The position numbers and the translations under genes were made by a program. The notes under the pieces were generated by a model that was given only the letters and a program-made list of their open reading frames with translations, had not been told where the DNA came from and did no database searches. This document shows positions 13,554 through 20,826 of a DNA stretch of 64,000 nucleotides, in pieces. Every line of letters begins with the position of its first letter. Positions within the stretch are counted from its first letter, which is position 1. The DNA comes from Actinomadura viridilutea (GTDB lineage: Bacteria > Actinomycetota > Actinomycetes > Streptosporangiales > Streptosporangiaceae): positions 124,001 through 188,000 of the forward strand of contig PVNI01000008.1 of the NCBI GenBank assembly GCA_003001795.1, read 5' to 3'.

Positions 13554-14417
13554 TCAGTCGGGAAGCGGCAGATGCGCGTACAGGTCCATCGGGTCGACCG
13601 TGGCGGGCAGGCCGCTCACCTGGCCGTCGCCCACCTCCACCACGCGCCACCGGCCGTCCTCGCGGCGCGCCAAGTCGGTGGTGATGAACCGGCACCCCAG
13701 GCTGCGCACGGCGGACGCCACCGCCTCGTAGTCCGGCGGCTCCGGCTCCACGTCAGGGGTGTCGGGATGCGGGCCCACCACCGCGGGCTCGCCGTCCACC
13801 CACCACACCCGCGCCTCGCCGGAGCCGTCGAACCGCTCGTACTCGCGCACCACGATCCCGCCCGCCAGCGCGTCGCCCTGCAGCGCCATCATCTTCTCGA
13901 CGACCGAGCGCAGCTGCGTCGTGTTCTTCACGTCGGGCACGAAGCACGCCTGCTCCCACTCGTGCTTGCGGGACTTGACGTAGTCCTTGACGACGGCGGG
14001 CCCGGCCCGCAGGGGCCGTACCAGCTCGGCCAGGTCTCCCGGGTCCCCGTACGGCTCGACGGGCCGCCACACGCTGCGCGGGGTGAGGCCGGCGAACGTG
14101 TCGTGCCAGCCCGGCAGCTCGTGCGCGCGCCGGTAGTCGTCGGGGTGGGTGAGCAGCACGGCGCCCCGCTGCTTGAGCGCGGCGGCGAGGGCGGCGTACT
14201 CGGCGCTCGTCACCATCCACCCGCGGTACCAGACGGGCCCGAGGTCGTCGGGGACGGCCCGCACCGCTCCGTCGGCGTCGCCTCGTTGGAGGGCGTCGTG
14301 GTCGATGAGGGCGATCTCGCCGTAGTGGTCCCGTACGGCGGCGGCCTCGCGCGAGAAGTAGGGATCGACGCGCCGGGGGTGGAGCGGATCGACGCAGAAG
14401 AGAACGGTCAGCGTCAT
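13554..14417 (-). CDS. ATP-grasp domain protein (DUF4343-like)
   Basis: The 287-residue protein shows an ATP-grasp fold: GPAVVKDYVKSRKHEWEQAC (about residues 140-160) supplies the ATP-binding Lys, GGIVVREYERF the adenine-binding edge, and RWRVVEVGDGQVSGLP the Mg-binding Glu and Asn-equivalent region near the C-terminus. Such proteins form amide or peptide bonds with ATP; the substrate is unknown. ATG 14417 has GGAGGG 7 nt upstream. It is divergent from recA, and its start is 93 nt from the SOS box, so the box could act on both. It lies 188 nt upstream of the lipoprotein-ligase-DUF350 genes on the same strand. Confidence 0.75.
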   Translation of the reverse strand: MTLTVLFCVDPLHPRRVDPYFSREAAAVRDHYGEIALIDHDALQRGDADGAVRAVPDDLGPVWYRGWMVTSAEYAALAAALKQRGAVLLTHPDDYRRAHELPGWHDTFAGLTPRSVWRPVEPYGDPGDLAELVRPLRAGPAVVKDYVKSRKHEWEQACFVPDVKNTTQLRSVVEKMMALQGDALAGGIVVREYERFDGSGEARVWWVDGEPAVVGPHPDTPDVEPEPPDYEAVASAVRSLGCRFITTDLARREDGRWRVVEVGDGQVSGLPATVDPMDLYAHLPLPD

Positions 14418-14509
14418 GGGCAAACCCTCCGTAACTGCGCCAGCGTACGGGCTCGGGGACGCGCGACGCACGGAGTTTCCCGGTCAAATCGCCACGCGAT
14501 CCCATGATC

Positions 14510-14521
14510 GAACGGATGTTC
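14510..14521. promoter_or_regulatory. LexA (SOS) box upstream of recA
   Basis: GAACGGATGTTC is a perfect GAAC-N4-GTTC site, the Gram-positive/actinobacterial LexA operator, extended to CGAAC...GTTCG. A TAAAGT box (14524-14529) follows directly, so LexA would block a promoter placed there. Confidence 0.85.
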
Positions 14522-14575
14522 GGTAAAGTGGGGCCCGCGTGCGGCGTTGTCCACACGTCGGCCGGCACCTCGAAA

Positions 14576-14598
14576 CTGTCGGTGGCTCCCCGTAACGT
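14576..14598 (+). promoter_or_regulatory. RecA-NDp-like (PafBC-type) second recA promoter
   Basis: CTGTCGGTGG at 14576-14585 followed after 7 nt by TAACGT (14593-14598) closely matches the mycobacterial RecA-NDp element (TTGTCRGTGG, about 8 nt, TANNNT) recognised by the LexA-independent activator PafBC. It lies 63 nt before the recA ATG. The one-base shorter spacing is the only departure I see besides the first base. Confidence 0.6.
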
Positions 14599-14661
14599 CA
14601 CCCGTGACACGGCCGGGGTCACCGGGCCGCGACAGCACCGGACAGACAAGGGGCACCTCTG

Positions 14662-15762
14662 ATGGCAGCGAACGACCGGGAGAAGGCTCTCGAGACGGCA
14701 CTGGCCCAGATCGAGCGGCAGTTCGGCAAGGGCTCGGTGATGCGGCTGGGCGACGAGGCCCGGGCACCGGTCGAGGTGGTGCCGACCGGGTCGATCTCCC
14801 TCGACATCGCCCTGGGCGTCGGCGGCCTGCCGCGCGGCCGCATCGTCGAGATCTACGGCCCCGAGGGCAGTGGCAAGACCTCCATCGCCCTGCACGCGGT
14901 GGCGAACGTGCAGAAGAAGGGCGGCATCGCCGCGTTCGTGGACGCCGAGCACGCCCTCGACCCCGAGTACGCCCGCAAGCTCGGCGTGGACATCGACGCC
15001 CTGCTGGTGTCCCAGCCCGACACCGGCGAGCAGGCGCTGGAGATCACCGACATGCTGATCCGGTCCGGCGCCATCGACATCGTGGTCATCGACTCGGTGG
15101 CCGCGCTGGTGCCGCGCGCCGAGATCGAGGGCGAGATGGGCGACAGCCACGTCGGCCTGCAGGCCCGGCTGATGTCGCAGGCGCTGCGCAAGCTCACCGG
15201 TGCGATCAACTCGACCAAGACCACCGCCATCTTCATCAACCAGCTGCGCGAGAAGGTCGGCGTGATGTTCGGCTCGCCCGAGACCACCACCGGCGGCCGG
15301 GCGCTGAAGTTCTACGCCTCCGTCCGCCTGGACGTGCGCCGCATCGAGACCCTCAAGGACGGCACCGAGCCCGTCGGCAACCGGGTGCGCGTCAAGGTCG
15401 TCAAGAACAAGCTGGCCCCGCCGTTCCGCGTCGCCGACTTCGACCTGCTGTACGGCCAGGGCATCAGCCGGGAGGGCGGCCTGATCGACCTGGGCGTCGA
15501 GCACGGCTTCGTCCGCAAGTCCGGCGCCTGGTACACCTACGAGGGCGACCAGCTCGGCCAGGGCAAGGAGAACGCCCGCAACTTCCTCAGGGCCAACCCG
15601 GACATCGCCGACGAGATCGAGAAGAAGATCAAGGAGAAGCTGGGCGTCGGGCCCCGCCTCGACCGGGAGGCTCCGGAGACCGCCGGGGCCGCCGCCGCCC
15701 CGTCGGCCCCGTCCGCCGCGCCGCGCAAGGGCGCCAAAAGCGTCAAGCCCGGTGATTCCTGA
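14662..15762 (+). CDS. recA: Recombinase RecA
   Basis: The 366-residue protein is a complete RecA: Walker [13 protein letters not shown] (about residues 69-80), [13 protein letters not shown], Walker [12 protein letters not shown], loop L1 [12 protein letters not shown], loop L2 [20 protein letters not shown], and a C-terminal tail rich in Ala, Pro and Lys. It forms the filament for homologous recombination and triggers LexA self-cleavage. No intein is present, unlike some mycobacterial recA genes. Upstream lie a LexA box and a RecA-NDp-like promoter. recX follows after 139 nt on the same strand. Confidence 0.98.
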   Translation: MAANDREKALETALAQIERQFGKGSVMRLGDEARAPVEVVPTGSISLDIALGVGGLPRGRIVEIYGPEGSGKTSIALHAVANVQKKGGIAAFVDAEHALDPEYARKLGVDIDALLVSQPDTGEQALEITDMLIRSGAIDIVVIDSVAALVPRAEIEGEMGDSHVGLQARLMSQALRKLTGAINSTKTTAIFINQLREKVGVMFGSPETTTGGRALKFYASVRLDVRRIETLKDGTEPVGNRVRVKVVKNKLAPPFRVADFDLLYGQGISREGGLIDLGVEHGFVRKSGAWYTYEGDQLGQGKENARNFLRANPDIADEIEKKIKEKLGVGPRLDREAPETAGAAAAPSAPSAAPRKGAKSVKPGDS

Positions 15763-15901
15763 CAAGGAATCCGCCGATCCGGGTGACTCTTGACGAAGAC
15801 TGGGCGATGATCTCGTGTGAAGGGCGGCGGCGCCTTGCCCGGCACCGGCGGACCGGTGCGCGGTCCTTCCCCGATGGCGCCGCCGCTCCCGAGAGCCCGC
15901 G

Positions 15902-17884
15902 ATGAGCGCTCACCGAGTCCCGCCCGAGGACGACACCATCCCGCCCTCCGCCGACGAGTCCGCCGGGACGCCCGCTTCGGCGGCGGACGACCTCCCCTGG
16001 ACGCCGGCTGGCGCCGCGCCGGCCGACGAGGGTTCCGCGCCTGCCTGGCTCGCCCCCGCCGACGGCAAGCTCTGGGGAGAGCCTCCACGCGCGCCGAAGA
16101 AGGAGTGGACGCCCACGGGCAATCCCTGGGGCGAACCTTCCGACGACGACCGGCCCCGCGGCACCGAAACCGGCGGGACCGCCGACGACGCGCGCAGCGA
16201 CACTTTCCCTTGGGCGTCGCGTTCGGAGGACCCTGCGTGGAGCCCGCCGTCGCGGGAGACCAACCTCTGGGAGGCTCCCGCCCGCAAGCCGGACAGCCCG
16301 GCGTCGTCCCCCACGCCCTCCGAACCATCCGACGCGGCCTCTGGCTCTTCCGCCACAGCCTTTGAGTCGTCAGCGGCGGCCGAATCGAGCCGTCAGGCAC
16401 CCGGTCGTACCGGGAGCAGTGGGACCGCCGATGAGGCAGGCCGCCGTGCCTTCCCTCGGGCGTCGTCTTCCGAACGTCCCGCCTGGACCCCGCCGTCGCC
16501 GAAGAGCAGTCCGTGGGAGGGGCCCGGCCACACGCCGGACAGTCCGACGTCCTCCGGTACGACCTCCCAGCCATCCGCAATGGCCGCGAGGGATTCCGCC
16601 ACGGTCCCTGAGCCGTCAGCCCCTCTGGAGCCCGGCGGCACCGGGAGCGATGGGGGTGTCGACGACGCGCGTAGCGACGCTTTCCCCTGGGCGTCGCGTT
16701 CTGAGGGTCCTGCGTGGACTCCACTGTCGCGGGAGGCCAATCCCAGGGAGGCTCCCGCTCGCAAGCCGGACAGCCCGGCGTCGTCCCCCACACCCTCCGA
16801 GCCATCCGCCGTGGCCTCTGAGCCTTCCGCTACGGTCCCTCAGCCTTTCGGTGCGGCGGCTGGGCCTTTCGCGGCAGCCGAATCGACCCGCTTGGAGCCT
16901 GGCGGCGCGGGGAGCGGTGAGAGCGTTGATGACGCGCGCGGCTCTTTTCCCTCGGCGTCGCGTTCTGGGCGCCGCCCTGCGCGGACCTCGCCGTCGCCGG
17001 AAAGCAATCCGTGGAGGACTCCTGGTCGCACGCCGGGGAGGTCCACACCCGCCAGGTCTTTCGACACGGCCTCTACGCCTTCTGCAGGGGCCGAATCGCC
17101 CCGTCCGGAGTCCGGTGGCGCCTCGCGGTCGCCGACCGCTGGCCGTGACGGCCGTCGTCCACGAGCGGGCGGCCCCGCCGCACCAGCCGATGCGGAGAAC
17201 GGGGGCGAAACCGTCGGCGGCGCCGGGGGTCGGAAGCGAGCGCAGCGGAGAAGCGAAGGCCGCCGACGGCAGACGGGGAGTCGGCGCCGGACGGCCGAGC
17301 GTGGCGAGCCACCCGGTCTCGCATGGCGATCGGGCGAGGACGCGGCGGCCGCCGGTCCAGGGCGCGACGCGACGGCGGAAGACCGGGCGGAGGCGCGGGC
17401 GCGGGAGATTTGCCTGCGGATGCTGACCGCGGCGCCGCGCACCCGTGCGCAACTCGCCGACGCGCTGCGTCGCAAGAAGGTGCCGGACGAGGTGGCCGAG
17501 CGCGTCCTGGGGCGGTTCGCCGACGTCGGGCTGATCGACGACGAGGCGTTCGCGCAGGCATGGGTGCAATCCCGGCACCGTGGGCGCGGGCTGGGAAAGC
17601 GTGCGCTGGCGGCCGAGCTTCGGCGCCGCGGCGTGGACGCCGAGACCGTCAGCGAGGCGGTGGAGGCGCTCGCGCCCGAAGAGGAGGAACGCACCGCCCG
17701 GGCGTTGATCGACCGGAAGCTGGCCGCGACCCGCGGCCTGGACACCGCGAAGCGGACCCGGCGCCTGGTCGGCCTCCTCGCACGCAAGGGCTACCCGCCC
17801 GGACTGGCCTACCGCGTGGTCCGCGAAGCGCTCGAACAGGAGGGCGTGAGCGACGTCCCCGAAGGCGAGTGGGACGTCGAGTGA
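15902..17884 (+). CDS. recX: RecX-family RecA regulator with a very long repetitive N-terminal extension
   Basis: Residues 494-660 form a complete RecX domain (REICLRMLTAAPRTRAQLAD, VGLIDDEAFAQAWVQSR, GKRALAAELRRRGVD, LARKGYPPGLAYRVVREALE); this three-helix repeat protein binds in the RecA filament groove and limits its activity. RecX is normally 150-270 residues, so the 493-residue extension is extraordinary. It is Pro/Ser/Ala-rich, with four imperfect repeats (starting at 16184, 16430, 16661 and 16928), then a basic Arg-rich stretch (about residues 415-465). No better in-frame start near the domain is evident. Repeat spacings are all multiples of three, which supports translation, but no strong ribosome binding site precedes ATG 15902. 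Confidence 0.85.
   Translation: MSAHRVPPEDDTIPPSADESAGTPASAADDLPWTPAGAAPADEGSAPAWLAPADGKLWGEPPRAPKKEWTPTGNPWGEPSDDDRPRGTETGGTADDARSDTFPWASRSEDPAWSPPSRETNLWEAPARKPDSPASSPTPSEPSDAASGSSATAFESSAAAESSRQAPGRTGSSGTADEAGRRAFPRASSSERPAWTPPSPKSSPWEGPGHTPDSPTSSGTTSQPSAMAARDSATVPEPSAPLEPGGTGSDGGVDDARSDAFPWASRSEGPAWTPLSREANPREAPARKPDSPASSPTPSEPSAVASEPSATVPQPFGAAAGPFAAAESTRLEPGGAGSGESVDDARGSFPSASRSGRRPARTSPSPESNPWRTPGRTPGRSTPARSFDTASTPSAGAESPRPESGGASRSPTAGRDGRRPRAGGPAAPADAENGGETVGGAGGRKRAQRRSEGRRRQTGSRRRTAERGEPPGLAWRSGEDAAAAGPGRDATAEDRAEARAREICLRMLTAAPRTRAQLADALRRKKVPDEVAERVLGRFADVGLIDDEAFAQAWVQSRHRGRGLGKRALAAELRRRGVDAETVSEAVEALAPEEEERTARALIDRKLAATRGLDTAKRTRRLVGLLARKGYPPGLAYRVVREALEQEGVSDVPEGEWDVE
16184..17050 (+). 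repeat. Four degenerate in-frame tandem repeats in the recX extension
   Basis: Units begin at GAC/GAT codons at 16184, 16430, 16661 and 16928, spaced 246, 231 and 267 nt. Each encodes a variant of D-(D/E)-A-x-x-x-x-F-P-x-A-S-x-S-x-x-x-A-W/R-T/S-P followed by S-P or S-R, N-P-W-like, and P-D-S-P-x-S-S blocks. Units 1 and 3 are the closest pair (shared segment PARKPDSPASSPTPSEPS). Confidence 0.85.
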
Positions 17885-18660
17885 CGCCTTCGCCGACGGG
17901 GCGAGCGCCCAGGCGGCGGCACGTCATCGAGGCGCGAAGGCGGGAGGGGAGACGCCGCGGAACCTGCTGATCCCAGATCAGTGACATGGGGATGTGGTCC
18001 GGTTCCGGTGCGCCTGGCATCGCGGCGCGGCGGTGCGAAGAAGCGAGAGCGCGATAGTCCGGCGGCGGGGGTTTCGGGGCGCAGGTGGGGCCGCGTCGGA
18101 CTCGAGGATGATCTCGGGGGCGACACGATCGACGTCCGGCGACCCTGGGGGCGGAGCTCAACGGACGCGTCGATCCTGACCTTGCCGATCCGCACCGGGG
18201 CGTGCCCGGTGCGGCCGCGTTCGACCCGAGGAAGCCCGCGCGGCGCGGCAGTGGTGCGACGCGCCGGCGCGGGAGACCTCGGACATATTCCGGGGCTGGA
18301 AAGGGCGGGTCCGGTCCGGTAAAGGGGCAGGTCGGAGGCTGTGCGGATGCCGGTAAGGAAGTGCTCACGTGGCCGTTCGGTTAGTCCGGAATGCCCGACG
18401 TTTGCTTGCTCATTACCTCCGTGCCGCTTACCGTTACGGCAGTGAGGAGTTACTCCGCGCACCGCGGATTGCCATACGACCGAGCACGTTCGAGCAGCTG
18501 AGAGGCATAAAGGAAAGACGACCGCCGCTGCGCAGACCGGGCCGACCGCCGCCGGTCCGGACGCCGACCGTGCACCGGCTCGGCCGCCGCGCCGCGGGTA
18601 AGTCCTCGCTGACCAGGATCCCCGTCCGGGAGGATCCACGGCCGAGGAGGGGTCTGCCTC
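17885..18660. other. 776-nt spacer before rny: no gene seen
   Basis: No frame here has convincing codon use or family resemblance. The first half is GC-rich with mixed short frames on both strands; the second half (about 18280-18500) is distinctly richer in A/T and contains the promoter candidate at 18406-18434. From that promoter the rny transcript would have a leader of roughly 220 nt, ending with GAGGAGGGG just before the start. Confidence 0.6.
18406..18434 (+). promoter_or_regulatory. Candidate promoter for rny
   Basis: TTGCTC (18406-18411), a 17-nt spacer and TACCGT (18429-18434) fit a primary sigma factor promoter in a high-GC organism, in the A/T-richer part of the spacer. Confidence 0.4.
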
Positions 18661-20238
18661 ATGGAGAGCGTCCTGTTGGGTGCCGCGCTGCTGGTGACCC
18701 TGGTCGCTCTCGTGACGGTCCTGCGACGCCCGGGCGTCGGGCGGCCCCCCGTCCCGTCCGAGGACGAGCTGGAGATGGCGCGCCGGGAGGCGGAGGAGAT
18801 CCGCGCCGCCGCCACGACGGACGCCGGACGGATCCTGGAACGCGCCGAAGCACAGGCCCAGCAGATCGCCAACTCGGTGCGCGCCGAGCTCGACGAGGAG
18901 GCGCGGACGCTCCGCGACGACCTCAAGACCCTGCGCGACGACCTGGAGCGGCGGGAGGCCCGGCTCGCCGAGCGCGAGCAGCGGCTCGACGCCGAGGTGC
19001 GCCGCCTGGAGGAGTGGTCCGCCAAGCTGGCCGAGACCAAGCGGGCGCTGGCGCAGCGCAAAGAGGAGCTCAGCAGGCTGGAAGAGGAGCGGCGCCGCAT
19101 CCTGGAGCGCACCGCCGGGCTGACGGCCGAGGAGGCCAAGGCCGAGCTCATCACGGCGATCGAGAACCAGGCCAAGCGGGAGGCCATCCCGATCACCCGG
19201 GAGATCGAGAACGCGGCCCGGGCCGAGGGCGAAAAGCGCGCCCGCAAGATCGTGACGTTGGCGATCCAGCGGGTGGCCAGCGAGCAGACCGCCGAGTCGG
19301 TGGTGTCGGTGGTGCACCTGCCCGGCGACGAGATGAAGGGCCGCATCATCGGCCGCGAGGGCCGCAACATCCGCGCGTTCGAGTCCACCACCGGCGTCAA
19401 CCTGATCATCGATGACACGCCGGAGGCGGTCCTGCTCAGCTGCTTCGACCCGGTGCGCCGGGAGGTCGCGCGGCTGACCCTGGAGAAGCTGGTCCTGGAC
19501 GGCCGGATCCACCCGCAGCGCATCGAGGAGGTGTACGAGCGCAGCAAGCGCGACGTCGAGCAGCTGTGCGTGCGGGCCGGTGAGGACGCCCTGGTGGAGC
19601 TCGGCATCACCGACATGCACCCGGAGCTGATCGCGCTGCTCGGCCAGCTGCGCTACCGCACCTCCTACGGGCAGAACGTGCTCAAGCACCTGATCGAGTC
19701 GGCGCACATCGCCGGGATCATGGCCGCCGAGCTGCGGCTGCCGGTGGAGCTGGCCAAGCGCTGCACGCTGCTGCACGACATCGGCAAGGCGCTCACGCAC
19801 GAGGTGGAGGGCAGCCACGCGCTGATCGGCGCGGAGATCGCCCGCCGGTACGGGGAGCACGAGGACGTCGTGCACGCCATCGAGGCGCACCACAACGAGG
19901 TCGAGGTGCGGACGGTGGAGGCGGTGCTGACGCAGGCCGCCGACGCGATCAGCGGCAGCCGTCCCGGCGCGCGCCGCGAGTCGCTGGAGGCCTACGTCAA
20001 GCGGCTGGAACGGCTGGAGGAGATCGCCCGCGGCAAGCACGAGGGCGTGGAGAAGGTGTTCGCCATGCAGGCGGGCCGCGAGATCCGCGTGATGGTCAAG
20101 CCGGAGGCCGTGGACGACATCCAGGCCCAGGTGATCGCTCGTGACATCGCCAAGCAGGTCGAGGACGAGCTGACGTACCCGGGCCAGATCCGCGTCACGG
20201 TCGTCCGGGAGTCCCGCGCCACCGAGTTCGCTCGCTGA
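18661..20238 (+). CDS. rny: Ribonuclease Y
   Basis: The 525-residue protein has a single N-terminal membrane anchor (residues 3-21), a long charged coiled coil (about 35-170, [15 protein letters not shown] onward), a KH RNA-binding domain ([15 protein letters not shown], about residue 225) and an HD phosphohydrolase domain ([17 protein letters not shown], about residue 375, plus EAHHNEVE). This is the full RNase Y architecture: a membrane-bound endoribonuclease that starts mRNA decay. The ATG at 18661 is preceded by GAGGAGGGG. Its last 29 nt are repeated 179 bp downstream in the spacer. Confidence 0.95.
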   Translation: MESVLLGAALLVTLVALVTVLRRPGVGRPPVPSEDELEMARREAEEIRAAATTDAGRILERAEAQAQQIANSVRAELDEEARTLRDDLKTLRDDLERREARLAEREQRLDAEVRRLEEWSAKLAETKRALAQRKEELSRLEEERRRILERTAGLTAEEAKAELITAIENQAKREAIPITREIENAARAEGEKRARKIVTLAIQRVASEQTAESVVSVVHLPGDEMKGRIIGREGRNIRAFESTTGVNLIIDDTPEAVLLSCFDPVRREVARLTLEKLVLDGRIHPQRIEEVYERSKRDVEQLCVRAGEDALVELGITDMHPELIALLGQLRYRTSYGQNVLKHLIESAHIAGIMAAELRLPVELAKRCTLLHDIGKALTHEVEGSHALIGAEIARRYGEHEDVVHAIEAHHNEVEVRTVEAVLTQAADAISGSRPGARRESLEAYVKRLERLEEIARGKHEGVEKVFAMQAGREIRVMVKPEAVDDIQAQVIARDIAKQVEDELTYPGQIRVTVVRESRATEFAR

Positions 20239-20826
20239 GCCGGTACGACCCTTCGCCGCCGTTGTCGTTCCCGCCGGCCGCTCGGGTACAGGGGGCCTCC
20301 TCAGCCTTCTTCTGGTCAGGAGAACGCGAGCGGGGAGACGCCACGTGCTTGAGTGCTGAGATCGCCTGCGGCAAGCCGTCCGTCCGGGAGTCCCACGCCA
20401 CCGAGTTCGCCGTTGGGGCGTTTAGGGCCGTTCGGCGCCGTTGCCTTCCGGACCGGCTGAGTTTTCACCGGTAGGGGTGGGGCGCAGGTCGGTGCGCATG
20501 CCGCATGCGCGGTGCCTGCAGGGTCTGGGGGCGGCACGCAGGTCGGTGCGCATGCTGGACGCGGCGACGGTCTTCTGCGCGACCTCATCGGTTGTCTGCG
20601 CCCGTCCGCAGTACATCCTCGTCGTGAGCACGGCTGCGGCTCCTACACCGCCCCCGGTGACGAAACAGGACGCAGGCGCGGCGAGTCTTGCTGTGGATCG
20701 CCGGCATGCCTGGCAGGCCCGGGTGGCGGCACGCCGATCGATGTGGTGGTCCGTCGGCGTGCCGCCTCGTCGTCCGTTCCTCCCCGCTGCTCGAGCGGGA
20801 GAACGGTGTGCGAGCGTCCCGCGCGG
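20239..20826. other. 588-nt spacer holding decayed copies of both flanking gene ends
   Basis: No intact gene. The last coding segment of rny (20203-20231) recurs at 20382-20410 with one mismatch in 29, and the last segment of the S9 peptidase gene (20825-20853) recurs at 20314-20342 with about four mismatches in 29. The order is rny end, peptidase-end copy, rny-end copy, true peptidase end, as expected from a tandem duplication of the convergent junction. An 18-bp direct repeat GCAGGTCGGTGCGCATGC occurs at 20484-20501 and 20538-20555. Confidence 0.75.
20725..20766. terminator. Hairpin downstream of the S9 peptidase gene
   Basis: A perfect 12-bp inverted repeat (GGCGGCACGCCG ... CGGCGTGCCGCC) with an 18-nt loop lies about 60 nt beyond the peptidase stop codon. 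Confidence 0.5.

Noticed and set aside
14662-15762. Possible intein in recA
   Set aside because: The protein is 366 residues and collinear with ordinary RecA; nothing is inserted.
15537-16805. 422-codon - strand frame across the recX repeats
   Set aside because: Antisense reading of the same repeats; it overlaps the end of recA and has no domain. The + frame leads into a genuine RecX domain.
17649-18368. 239-codon - strand frame in the recX-rny spacer
   Set aside because: Starts in the spacer and overlaps the RecX domain antisense; composition is that of a shadow.
20316-20588. 90-codon - strand frame in the rny/peptidase spacer with repeated CAPTCAPP-like segments
   Set aside because: The repetition comes from the 18-bp DNA repeat; the frame covers duplicated gene ends in the wrong frame.
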